DNA of 64,000 nt. Origin: Streptomyces tauricus (GTDB lineage: Bacteria; Actinomycetota; Actinomycetes; Streptomycetales; Streptomycetaceae). The stretch is from assembly GCF_014650955.1 (NCBI RefSeq), contig NZ_BMVY01000015.1, forward strand, positions 1 through 64,000, read 5' to 3'. Below are positions 1-7,285 of the stretch, in pieces. The notes below the pieces were generated by a model that was not told the origin of the DNA, ran no database searches, and saw only the letters and a list, made by a program, of their open reading frames with translations. The first letter of the stretch is position 1; every line of letters begins with the position of its first letter. The position numbers and the translations under genes are program-made.

Positions 1-404
1 CATGGCGACGTATCACGACACCATGATCCATCACGGTGATCATTTGAAGACACTGCCTAGGGCCGCGAGGAACTGCGCGGCCAGCCCTCACCGGCCCGCA
101 GCCGAAATCCTCAGCCGCAGCCCCACCCCCTAGGGGCGCGGGGAACTGCGCACCCAGCCTCCACCGGCCCGCAGCCGATGGCCGCCCCCCTGGCCCGCAG
201 CCGAAGCACTCGGCTGCAGCCCCGCCCCCTAGGGGCGCGGGGAACTGCGCACTCAGTCCTTACCGGCCCGCAGCCGAAGAAGCCCCGCCCCCCCACCGGC
301 CCCGCAGCCGAAGCCCTCGGTCGCAGTGCTCGCCGGGGCCGCGGAAGGAGGGTGGAGGTGGAGGCAGGGGCGGCTCGCTTGGCGGAGCCGTTACGCTGGG
401 GGGC
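1..404. other. Intergenic region upstream of prfB, repeat-rich
   Basis: No gene is supported here; long frames on both strands are shadows caused by high G+C. The stretch holds three near-identical copies of a roughly 48-bp unit that begins ctaggggcgcggggaactgc and ends ccggcccgcagccg (57-104, 130-177, 229-277) plus shorter partial copies. This is a family of Streptomyces intergenic repeats; the same core recurs at 18.7-19.0 kb. The prfB promoter must lie in or just after the repeats, but I cannot point to convincing -35/-10 boxes. Confidence 0.7.
57..277 (+). repeat. Three direct copies of the GGGGCGCGGGGAACTGCGC intergenic repeat
   Basis: Copies lie at 57-104 (diverged: ctagggccgcgaggaactgc), 130-177 and 229-277. 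Each starts with ctagggg, has the core gcggggaactgcgc and ends with ccggcccgcagccg. The second and third copies differ only in the short central segment. The same core occurs in both orientations between the sugar operon and the MFS gene near 18.7-19.0 kb, so this is a dispersed family and not a local tandem array. Confidence 0.8.
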
Positions 405-1511
405 GTGGCAGTCGTCGATGTTTCCGAAGAGCTCAAGTCCCTCTCCTCGACCATGGAGTCGATCGAGGCCGTCCTGGACCTCGACAAGCTGAGGGCGGAC
501 ATCGCCGCGCTTGAGGAGCAGGCGGCGGCGCCGTCCCTGTGGGACGACCCCGATGAGGCGCAGAAGATCACCAGCAAGCTGAGCCACCTCCAGGCGGAGG
601 TGCGCAAGGCCGAGACCCTCCGCGGGCGCATCGACGATCTCAGCGTGCTGTTCGAGATGGCCGAGGAGGAGGACGACCCGGACACCCGCGCCGAGGCCGA
701 GACCGAACTCACCGCCGTCAAGAAGGCGCTGGACGAGATGGAAGTCCGCACGCTGCTCTCCGGGGAGTACGACGCCCGTGAGGCCGTCGTCACCATCCGT
801 GCCGAGGCCGGCGGCGTCGACGCCTCCGACTTCGCCGAGAAGCTGCAGCGCATGTACCTGCGCTGGGCCGAGCGACACGGCTACAAGACCGAGCTCTACG
901 AGACCTCGTACGCGGAAGAGGCCGGCATCAAGTCGACCACCTTCGCCGTCCACGTCCCGTACGCCTACGGCACGCTCTCCGTGGAACAGGGCACGCACCG
1001 GCTCGTACGGATCTCGCCGTTCGACAACCAGGGGCGCCGCCAGACGTCGTTCGCCGGTGTCGAGATCCTGCCCGTGGTCGAGCAGACCGACCACATCGAG
1101 ATCGACGAGTCCGAGCTGCGCGTGGACGTGTACCGCTCGTCGGGCCCCGGCGGCCAGGGCGTCAACACGACCGACTCCGCGGTGCGGCTGACCCACCTCC
1201 CCACCGGCATCGTCGTCTCCTGCCAGAACGAGCGCTCGCAGATCCAGAACAAGGCGTCCGCGATGAACGTCCTCCAGGCCAAGCTCCTTGAGCGGCGCCG
1301 CCAGGAGGATCAGGCCAAGATGAACGCGCTCAAGGGCGACGGCGGCAACTCCTGGGGCAACCAGATGCGTTCGTACGTCCTGCACCCGTACCAGATGGTC
1401 AAGGATCTGCGCACGGAGTGCGAAGTCGGAAACCCCGAGGCCGTGTTCAACGGCGAGATCGACGGTTTTATCGAAGCCGGAATTCGCTGGCGCAAGCAGC
1501 AGGAGAAGTAA
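405..1511 (+). CDS. prfB: Peptide chain release factor 2 (RF2)
   Basis: Class I release factor that reads UGA/UAA in the ribosomal A site and triggers peptidyl-tRNA hydrolysis. The 368-residue product has the RF2 stop-codon recognition tripeptide SPF (about residues 204-206) and the universal GGQ motif in SSGPGGQGVNTTDSA (about 248-250), whose glutamine is methylated in many bacteria. Length is normal for RF2. The GTG start gives VAVVDVSEELKSL and a continuous frame: the early in-frame UGA and programmed +1 frameshift of the E. coli gene are absent. It lies upstream of ftsEX and smpB-ssrA, a conserved Streptomyces order. A strong hairpin follows the stop. Confidence 0.97.
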   Translation: MAVVDVSEELKSLSSTMESIEAVLDLDKLRADIAALEEQAAAPSLWDDPDEAQKITSKLSHLQAEVRKAETLRGRIDDLSVLFEMAEEEDDPDTRAEAETELTAVKKALDEMEVRTLLSGEYDAREAVVTIRAEAGGVDASDFAEKLQRMYLRWAERHGYKTELYETSYAEEAGIKSTTFAVHVPYAYGTLSVEQGTHRLVRISPFDNQGRRQTSFAGVEILPVVEQTDHIEIDESELRVDVYRSSGPGGQGVNTTDSAVRLTHLPTGIVVSCQNERSQIQNKASAMNVLQAKLLERRRQEDQAKMNALKGDGGNSWGNQMRSYVLHPYQMVKDLRTECEVGNPEAVFNGEIDGFIEAGIRWRKQQEK

Positions 1512-1540
1512 GCGACTTTTTCGAACGTCGTTTTGTCGAC

Positions 1541-1575
1541 AGGGCAACTGCGGTCCACCGGACGGCAGTTGCCCT
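1541..1575 (+). terminator. Hairpin terminator after prfB
   Basis: Perfect 11-bp stem AGGGCAACTGC (1541-1551) with GCAGTTGCCCT (1565-1575); the loop can extend the stem with GTCC/GGAC. It starts 30 bp after the prfB stop and is followed by ttctg. Confidence 0.8.
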
Positions 1576-1824
1576 TTCTGCTGCCTTCTGGTGAGCGATG
1601 TGTGGGTTTTACATCACACTCACATGACGCTGCGCCGGTCAAAAGACCTTGATCTGGACATCGCGGTCGCAACGACCTTGACGATGCTTTGAAAGATGGG
1701 AAAGCTGACGCGTGGCATGCGTATTTCTGGGGCGCGTGTGAACCGGGGGCCCCACTGGGTCATCCCGAGGTCGCGGCCCCGGACGCTGCACCATTGACGA
1801 TGAGCTACTGGGGGTAGCAACCAG
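1576..1824. other. Intergenic region upstream of the LAxTG protein gene
   Basis: No open frame with coding character. It should hold the promoter for the surface-protein gene at 1825, but I see no decisive promoter boxes. A ggggg stretch about 10 nt before the ATG at 1825 is the likely ribosome binding site. Confidence 0.4.
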
Positions 1825-2469
1825 ATGACCAAGAAGACGCGGATCCGGATCGCGCGGATAGCCGCCGGCGCGGTGATCGCCGCCGGTGCCTCCCTGACCG
1901 CCGCCGGTGCCGCCTCGGCGCTCGACGTGAGCGTCGACGTGGCCGGCCTGAACGCGGGCGCCAGCGTCGACGAGAGCGGTGTCGGCGTCGGTATCGCCGT
2001 CGACGACCCGACCACCCCGGCCCCGACCCCTCCCACCGACCCGACGGTCATCCCGACCGACCCGACGGACCCGCCCACGGAGACGCCCCCGACCGAGGAG
2101 CCTCCGACCGAGGAGCCGACCGACCCGACCGAGGAGCCCACCGAGCCCACGGAGGAGCCCACCGAGGACCCGACCACCCCCGGTAACGGCGGCCAGAACG
2201 GCAACGGCGGCGGCTCCGGCGGCAACGACAACAGCGCCGACAGCGCCGAAGGCAGCGGCTCGCAGGTCGTCGAGCAGGGTGCGGGCAAGGAGAGCCTGAC
2301 CGACACCGGCTCGGACACCTCCGCCCAGGGCACCGGCGGCGAGCTGGCCGAGACTGGCGCCGCCGAGAACGTCACGTACCTGCTGATCGGCGCCGCGACG
2401 ATGATCGCCGGCGGCATCGGCTTCCGTATGCTGCCGCGCCTCATGAACAACCGCGGCGCGGCCGCCTGA
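1825..2469 (+). CDS. Small LAxTG-anchored cell-surface protein
   Basis: Predicted 214-residue exported protein. The N-terminus is a signal peptide (MTKKTRIRIARIAAG, then a hydrophobic stretch ending ASA before LDVSV). Residues about 55-115 are a Pro/Thr/Glu-rich stalk built from repeats such as PTEEPT, followed by a Gly/Asn-rich linker. The C-terminus has LAETG (about 174-178), a hydrophobic segment and a basic tail (MNNRGAAA), the layout of class E sortase substrates in Streptomyces, which prefer LAxTG. A second similar pentapeptide, LTDTG, lies at about 158-162. There is no recognisable enzymatic domain; it is probably a wall-linked structural or adhesion protein, but the function is unknown. 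A strong terminator follows. Confidence 0.8.
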   Translation: MTKKTRIRIARIAAGAVIAAGASLTAAGAASALDVSVDVAGLNAGASVDESGVGVGIAVDDPTTPAPTPPTDPTVIPTDPTDPPTETPPTEEPPTEEPTDPTEEPTEPTEEPTEDPTTPGNGGQNGNGGGSGGNDNSADSAEGSGSQVVEQGAGKESLTDTGSDTSAQGTGGELAETGAAENVTYLLIGAATMIAGGIGFRMLPRLMNNRGAAA

Positions 2470-2508
2470 CGCAGGGCGCACGCCGTGTGACCGGTGACGT
2501 GTGATGCG

Positions 2509-2543
2509 GGAAGGGCCCGGAGCCATCGGCTCCGGGCCCTTCC
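2509..2543 (+). terminator. Hairpin terminator after the LAxTG protein gene
   Basis: Perfect 16-bp stem GGAAGGGCCCGGAGCC (2509-2524) with its complement at 2528-2543 and a 3-nt loop, then tgtctgtc. It lies between a plus-strand gene and the convergent minus-strand zinc-ribbon gene, so it may serve both. Confidence 0.85.
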
Positions 2544-2664
2544 TGTCTGTCATCGTCCGTCACCGCGTGGCTTCGTCCGTCTCCAGCGGGGTCCCGCTCC
2601 CGCCCCTGTCCGCGCCCTCGCCTGTGACGCGTATCTCCTGGGCCGGTGAGGTCGGTGGTGGGGC

Positions 2665-2859
2665 CTAAGCGGTCTGGTGGGCCAGCAGGGCCACCGCAGC
2701 TATCAGGATGGCGAGCAGTGCGATCAATGTCATGGGGTTGAGTCCGCCGCCCAGAGGGCCTTCGTTCTGCAGGCGTGCGCGGTTCGCGCGGCACACGGGG
2801 CAACGGCCTTCGTTCACGGGCGCGGCGCAGTTCGCGCACACCAGCCGGTCGTACGTCAT
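2665..2859 (-). CDS. Small zinc-ribbon, single-TM membrane protein
   Basis: A 64-residue protein beginning MTYDRLVCANCAAPV. Two CxxC pairs (CANC and CPVC) form a likely zinc ribbon in the first 25 residues; a C-terminal hydrophobic segment (MTLIALLAILIAAVALL) would anchor it in the membrane with the ribbon cytoplasmic. The ATG at 2859 is preceded by AAGGAGGGCGAGCGC, a strong ribosome binding site, which decides this start over longer upstream frames. Similar small proteins occur next to ftsE in streptomycetes, but the function is unknown. It is transcribed divergently from ftsE. Confidence 0.75.
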   Translation of the reverse strand: MTYDRLVCANCAAPVNEGRCPVCRANRARLQNEGPLGGGLNPMTLIALLAILIAAVALLAHQTA

Positions 2860-3146
2860 GCGCTCGCCCTCCTTGCACCGGTTCCACGGACACAACGCTC
2901 TCGGGGACGAATACGTTCCCACTCCACTGTGCCAGGTTCCTCCGGAAGGTGCGCGGGTTCCCTCGCAGGGGGCTCCGTCGGCGCCCTTCGGGGGCGGAGC
3001 CCCTTCTGGAGGGGCTCTCTTCTTATGTGCCCGGTACAAATGCGCACAACCCTTGTACAACCCGTCTCGGCGCCTGCGCGCGTGTACCCGGGTCGCGTAA
3101 GGTCACGCTCGTCTAGCCCCATCCCCCGACGGCCTGTGGTGCATCC
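2860..3146. other. Divergent intergenic region upstream of ftsE
   Basis: It carries the promoters of the zinc-ribbon gene and of ftsEX. Around 2985-3025 there are short G+C-rich inverted repeats (gggggcggagcccc and similar). No gene is supported. Confidence 0.4.
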
Positions 3147-3836
3147 GTGATCCGATTCGACAACGTCTCCAAGGTCTACGCAAAGCAGACCCACCCCGCT
3201 CTCCGGGATGTCTCCCTGGAGGTGGAGCGCGGCGAGTTCGTGTTCCTGGTGGGGTCATCCGGCTCCGGAAAGTCCACCTTCCTGCGGCTGATCCTGCGCG
3301 AAGAGCGGGCCAGCCACGGCCAGGTGCACGTGCTGGGCAAGGACCTCGCGCGCATCTCCAACTGGAAGGTGCCGCAGATGCGCCGCCAGTTGGGGACCGT
3401 GTTCCAGGACTTCCGCCTCCTGCCCAACAAGACGGTCGCCGAGAACGTCGCCTTCGCTCAGGAAGTGATCGGCAAGTCCAAGGGCGAGATCCGCAAGTCC
3501 GTGCCGCAGGTGCTCGACCTCGTCGGGCTCGGCGGCAAGGAGGACCGGATGCCCGGCGAGCTGTCCGGCGGTGAGCAGCAACGCGTGGCCATCGCGAGAG
3601 CGTTCGTGAACAGGCCCAAGCTGCTGATCGCGGACGAGCCCACCGGAAACCTGGACCCGCAGACCTCCGTCGGCATCATGAAGCTGCTGGACCGGATCAA
3701 CAGGACCGGAACCACCGTCGTGATGGCGACGCACGACCAGAACATCGTGGACCAGATGCGCAAGCGCGTCATCGAGCTGGAGAAGGGTCGCCTCGTCCGC
3801 GACCAGGCGCGCGGCGTCTACGGCTATCAGCACTGA
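3147..3836 (+). CDS. ftsE: Cell division ATP-binding protein FtsE
   Basis: ABC ATPase of the FtsEX complex, which couples ATP hydrolysis at the septal membrane to activation of peptidoglycan hydrolases. The 229-residue sequence has Walker A GSSGSGKST, the ABC signature LSGGEQQ, Walker B LLIADEPTGNLD and the switch histidine in MATHDQ. Length is standard. The GTG start at 3147 gives VIRFDNVSKVY, the conserved FtsE N-terminus. ftsX follows after 46 bp in the same direction, so the two are co-transcribed. Confidence 0.97.
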   Translation: MIRFDNVSKVYAKQTHPALRDVSLEVERGEFVFLVGSSGSGKSTFLRLILREERASHGQVHVLGKDLARISNWKVPQMRRQLGTVFQDFRLLPNKTVAENVAFAQEVIGKSKGEIRKSVPQVLDLVGLGGKEDRMPGELSGGEQQRVAIARAFVNRPKLLIADEPTGNLDPQTSVGIMKLLDRINRTGTTVVMATHDQNIVDQMRKRVIELEKGRLVRDQARGVYGYQH

Positions 3837-3882
3837 CCGCGAGTCCCACGCGTCCGTCCACGGAAAGGCCTGAGAAGACGCC

Positions 3883-4800
3883 ATGCGCGCCCAGTTCGTT
3901 CTGTCGGAGATCGGTGTCGGTCTCCGCCGCAATCTGACGATGACCTTCGCGGTCGTCGTCTCCGTCGCCCTGTCCCTCGCCCTGTTCGGCGGCTCGCTCC
4001 TGATGAGCGACCAGGTGAGCACGATGAAGGGCTACTGGTACGACAAGGTCAACGTCTCGATCTTCCTCTGCAACAAGTCCGACGCGGAGTCCGACCCCAA
4101 CTGCGCCAAGGGAGCGGTCACCAGCGAGCAGAAGAAGCAGATCGAGACCGACCTCGGCAAGATGTCCGTCGTCGACAACGTCACGCACGAGTCGAGCGAC
4201 GAGGCGTACAAGCACTACAAGGAGCAGTTCGGCGACTCCCCGCTGGCGGCCTCGCTCACACCGGACCAGATGCAGGAGTCCTTCCGCGTCAAGCTGACGG
4301 ACCCGGAGAAGTACCAGGTCATCGCGACCGCCTTCGACGGCCGTGACGGCGTGCAGTCCGTGCAGGACCAGAAGGGCATCCTCGACAACCTCTTCGGGCT
4401 GCTGAACGGCATGAACTGGGCGGCCCGGGCGGTGATGGCGATGATGCTCGTCGTCGCGCTGATGCTGATCGTCAACACCGTGCGCGTCTCCGCGTTCAGC
4501 CGTCGGCGTGAGACCGGCATCATGCGCCTGGTGGGCGCCTCCGGCTTCTACATCCAGGCGCCGTTCATCATGGAGGCCGCCGTCGCCGGACTCATCGGCG
4601 GTGGTGTCGCCTGCGCCTTCCTGGTGATCGCGCGGTACTTCATCATCGACCACGGTCTCGCCCTGTCCGAGAAGCTGAATCTGATCAACTTCATCGGCTG
4701 GGACGCCGTTCTCACGAAGCTGCCGCTGATCCTCGCCACGAGCCTTCTGATGCCCGCGCTGGCCGCGTTCTTCGCGTTGCGCAAGTACTTGAAGGTGTGA
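3883..4800 (+). CDS. ftsX: Cell division membrane protein FtsX
   Basis: Permease-like partner of FtsE. The 305-residue protein has the FtsX layout: a first membrane helix (about 22-42, MTFAVVVSVALSLALFGGSLL), a large extracytoplasmic domain with two cysteines (CNKSDAESDPNC), and three C-terminal helices. The external domain normally contacts a peptidoglycan hydrolase. It starts with ATG at 3883 and ends at a strong hairpin. In Streptomyces FtsEX influences sporulation septation; that role is inferred from the family. Confidence 0.96.
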   Translation: MRAQFVLSEIGVGLRRNLTMTFAVVVSVALSLALFGGSLLMSDQVSTMKGYWYDKVNVSIFLCNKSDAESDPNCAKGAVTSEQKKQIETDLGKMSVVDNVTHESSDEAYKHYKEQFGDSPLAASLTPDQMQESFRVKLTDPEKYQVIATAFDGRDGVQSVQDQKGILDNLFGLLNGMNWAARAVMAMMLVVALMLIVNTVRVSAFSRRRETGIMRLVGASGFYIQAPFIMEAAVAGLIGGGVACAFLVIARYFIIDHGLALSEKLNLINFIGWDAVLTKLPLILATSLLMPALAAFFALRKYLKV

Positions 4801-4811
4801 CACATGCCAAG

Positions 4812-4843
4812 AGGGCCGTACCGGCAACCGCCGGTACGGCCCT
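4812..4843 (+). terminator. Hairpin terminator after ftsX
   Basis: Perfect 14-bp stem AGGGCCGTACCGGC (4812-4825) and GCCGGTACGGCCCT (4830-4843) with an aacc loop, followed by tctcgttgt. It lies only 25 bp before the next start, so the S41 protease gene at 4868 needs its own promoter or readthrough. Confidence 0.85.
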
Positions 4844-4867
4844 TCTCGTTGTCCTAGACTCACCCGC

Positions 4868-6034
4868 ATGTCAGGCCGTGACCTGTTCTGTCAGCCCCGC
4901 CGCATCCGCCGCGGGGCGGCCCTGACGTTGGTCTTCGCGAGCGTCCTCGCGGCGGGCGCCGCGACCGGCTCGTTCGACGCCCCCGGCCGGAAATCCGTCT
5001 CCCCCGCGGCCCGTACCGCGCAGGCGGGCCACCAGGACGACGTCGCCGACGCCGCCGCGGAGGCGATGGCCGACGGCAAGTCGCCCGTGGAGGCCGCCGA
5101 GCGGGCCGTCAGCCGCAGCGGCGACCGCTGGGGCGCCGTCTACTCCCAGGGTGAGTACGAGGAGTTCGAGGAAGCCCTCGACGGCCAGTACACCGGCGTC
5201 GGCCTCTGGGCCCGGCGCGAGCGCGGCGGCCGTATCGAGGTGACGCGGGTCCAGTCGGGCTCGCCCGCCGCGACCGCCGGTATCCGCAAGGGCGACCGGC
5301 TGCGCAGCGTCGACGGCCACCGCGTCGACGGCAGGCCCGTCACCGAGGTCGTCTCGTTACTGCGGGGCGACGCCACCGACGCCGACGCGGGCACCGCCGT
5401 CGACCTCGGACTGCAGCGCGGCACGCGCGCGTGGAGCGAGACCCTGCACCGGGCGCGGCTATCCACCGACTCCGTGAGCGTGCGCGAACTCCCCGACGGC
5501 GTCACCGTGATCAAGGTAGCCGCGTTCACCAAGGGCTCCGGAGACCTCGTACGGACCGCGGTGGCCGACGCGCCCGTGGACGAGGGCATCGTCCTCGATC
5601 TGCGGGGCAACTCCGGCGGCCTGGTCACCGAGGCCGTCACGGCCGCCTCCGCCTTCCTCGACGGCGGCCTGGTGGCCACGTACGACGTGAACGGCGACCA
5701 GGAGGCCCTGCACGCCGATCCCGGCGGCGACACCACCAGACCGCTGGTCGCGCTCGTCGACGGCGGCACGATGAGCGCGGCCGAGCTCCTCACCGGCGGT
5801 CTGCAGGACCGCGGCCGCGCGGTCGTCGTGGGCTCCAGGACCTTCGGCAAGGGCTCGGTGCAGATGCCGAGCCGGCTGCCGGACGGCTCGGTCGCCGAAC
5901 TGACGGTCGGCCACTACCGCACCCCCTCCGGGCGCACGGTGGACGCCCGGGGCATCACCCCCGACCTGGAGGTCGAGGAGGGCGCGCTGGAGCGCGCCGA
6001 GACCGTCCTGAGCGGGCTCGGGGACGCCGAGTGA
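4868..6034 (+). CDS. S41 family carboxyl-terminal processing protease
   Basis: Exported serine protease of the CtpA/Tsp family, 388 residues. After an N-terminal membrane/signal segment (ALTLVFASVLAAGAATG) comes a PDZ domain (about 110-195, with GSPAATAGIRKGDRL) and then the tail-specific protease domain. The Ser-Lys dyad is visible: serine in DGGTMSAAELL and lysine in TFGKGSVQ. It would cut exported proteins near their C-termini; the substrate is unknown. It sits between ftsX and smpB, an arrangement common in actinobacteria, perhaps linking it to envelope remodelling. ATG at 4868 is chosen because the signal-like segment follows directly. Confidence 0.93.
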   Translation: MSGRDLFCQPRRIRRGAALTLVFASVLAAGAATGSFDAPGRKSVSPAARTAQAGHQDDVADAAAEAMADGKSPVEAAERAVSRSGDRWGAVYSQGEYEEFEEALDGQYTGVGLWARRERGGRIEVTRVQSGSPAATAGIRKGDRLRSVDGHRVDGRPVTEVVSLLRGDATDADAGTAVDLGLQRGTRAWSETLHRARLSTDSVSVRELPDGVTVIKVAAFTKGSGDLVRTAVADAPVDEGIVLDLRGNSGGLVTEAVTAASAFLDGGLVATYDVNGDQEALHADPGGDTTRPLVALVDGGTMSAAELLTGGLQDRGRAVVVGSRTFGKGSVQMPSRLPDGSVAELTVGHYRTPSGRTVDARGITPDLEVEEGALERAETVLSGLGDAE

Positions 6035-6115
6035 CCGGTCCGCGCACGGCCCTCGCCGCCGCCGGCCCGTACGTCGCGTAATCGGCTTTCCCTCCGGACC
6101 CCCTCTAGTGCGAAA

Positions 6116-6673
6116 ATGGCCAGCACTATGAGCAAGGGCATGTACGTACCGAAGGAATCCCAGCCGAAGCAGGGAGGTGGCGCCAAGGCCGCCGTCAAGG
6201 ACGGCAAGCGCAAGATCGTCGCGCAGAACAAGAAGGCCCGCCACGACTACGCGATCATCGATGTCTACGAGGCCGGGCTCGTGCTCACCGGGACCGAGGT
6301 GAAGTCGCTGCGCCAGGGGCGTGCCTCGCTGGCCGACGGCTTCGTCCAGATCGACGGGAACGAGGCGTGGCTGCACAACGCCCACATCCCCGAGTACAGC
6401 CAGGGCAGCTGGACCAACCACTCCGCGCGCCGCAAGCGCAAGCTGCTCCTGCACCGCGAGGAGATCGACAAGCTGGCCTCGAAGTCGGAGGAGACGGGTC
6501 ACACCATCGTGCCCCTCGTCCTGTACTTCAAGGACGGCCGCGCGAAGGCCGAGATCGCGCTGGCCCGAGGCAAGAAGGAATACGACAAGCGACAGACCCT
6601 GCGCGAGAAGCAGGACCGGCGCGAGTCGGACCGGGCGATCGCCGCGGTCAAGCGCAAGCAGCGCGGCGAGTAG
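6116..6673 (+). CDS. smpB: SsrA-binding protein SmpB
   Basis: Partner of tmRNA in trans-translation: it binds the tRNA-like domain of ssrA and occupies the decoding centre of stalled ribosomes. The 185-residue protein contains the signature KIVAQNKKARHDYAI, EVKSLRQGRASL and the basic C-terminal tail (KKEYDKRQTLREKQDRR) that enters the mRNA channel. Three in-frame ATGs lie close together (6116, 6128, 6140) and none has a clear Shine-Dalgarno sequence, so the exact start is uncertain; the last would give MYVPKESQPKQ. The ssrA gene follows after about 150 bp. Confidence 0.95.
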   Translation: MASTMSKGMYVPKESQPKQGGGAKAAVKDGKRKIVAQNKKARHDYAIIDVYEAGLVLTGTEVKSLRQGRASLADGFVQIDGNEAWLHNAHIPEYSQGSWTNHSARRKRKLLLHREEIDKLASKSEETGHTIVPLVLYFKDGRAKAEIALARGKKEYDKRQTLREKQDRRESDRAIAAVKRKQRGE

Positions 6674-6825
6674 CACGGCGGAGCGGGACGGCAGCCCCGG
6701 CACACCCGCCGCGAGAGGGGCCGCCGGGAATACAGTGGCATCGACGTGCGTTGGTCACGTACGATGGCAACGCACCTCACAGCAGGTGCACGCGCCCTCT
6801 CCGGAGGGTTTTGAAAAAACAACAT

Positions 6826-7211
6826 GGGGATGATCGGTTTCGACAGCGGCTGTCGAAGCAGGGGAAGCGAGCCGAGGAAGCGGCAATGATCTCGTTAACC
6901 ATATGTCGCAACCAATAATCGCCAATTCCAAGAGCGATTCCCAGTCCTTCGCCCTCGCTGCTTAATAACCAGTGACTGAAGGACCCTAAATGGGTGTCAG
7001 CCCGGGGGTGTTCCCGACCCGGATCCTGGCATAATCAAGGGAACTAAACCGTCTGACCCGGTCACGGGGTGAGACGGGAAATCAAACAGTGACTGAGCCC
7101 GTCGGAGACTTGTTCGCGTGATCTCCGGGGCTGAGAAAATCTAAGCGAACTGCGCTCGGAGAAGCCCTGATTCTGCACCGTTGGACGCGGGTTCGATTCC
7201 CGCCATCTCCA
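6826..7211 (+). ncRNA. ssrA: Transfer-messenger RNA (tmRNA)
   Basis: Rescues stalled ribosomes together with SmpB. The 5' end GGGGAUG (6826-6832) pairs with CAUCUCC (7204-7210, one G-U pair); the discriminator is A7211 and CCA is not encoded. The T-arm GCGGGTTCGATTCCCGC is intact. The resume codon GCC at 6921 is followed by codons for ANSKSDSQSFALAA and tandem TAA TAA stops (6963-6968), so with the charged alanine the tag is A-ANSKSDSQSFALAA. The final ALAA is the usual protease signal. The upstream motif ataatc before the resume codon resembles the position of the E. coli tagtc. Confidence 0.97.
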
Positions 7212-7245
7212 CTTTCCCATGTTCACAGCATGACCAGTCGGAAGC

Positions 7246-7278
7246 GAAGGCCCCGTTGCCATAGGCAACGGGGCCTTC
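7246..7278 (+). terminator. Hairpin terminator after ssrA
   Basis: Perfect 15-bp stem GAAGGCCCCGTTGCC (7246-7260) and GGCAACGGGGCCTTC (7264-7278) with an ATA loop, 35 bp after the tmRNA 3' end. It runs almost into the next start at 7286. Confidence 0.9.
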
Positions 7279-7285
7279 GTCGTGG

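Noticed and set aside
405..500. Programmed +1 frameshift in prfB as in E. coli
   Set aside because: The frame is continuous from GTG 405; no in-frame UGA follows the start.
2860..3060. Extended 131-residue version of the zinc-ribbon protein
   Set aside because: The extra N-terminal part is Pro/Gly/Lys low complexity from a G+C-rich leader; the strong AAGGAGG site directly precedes ATG 2859.
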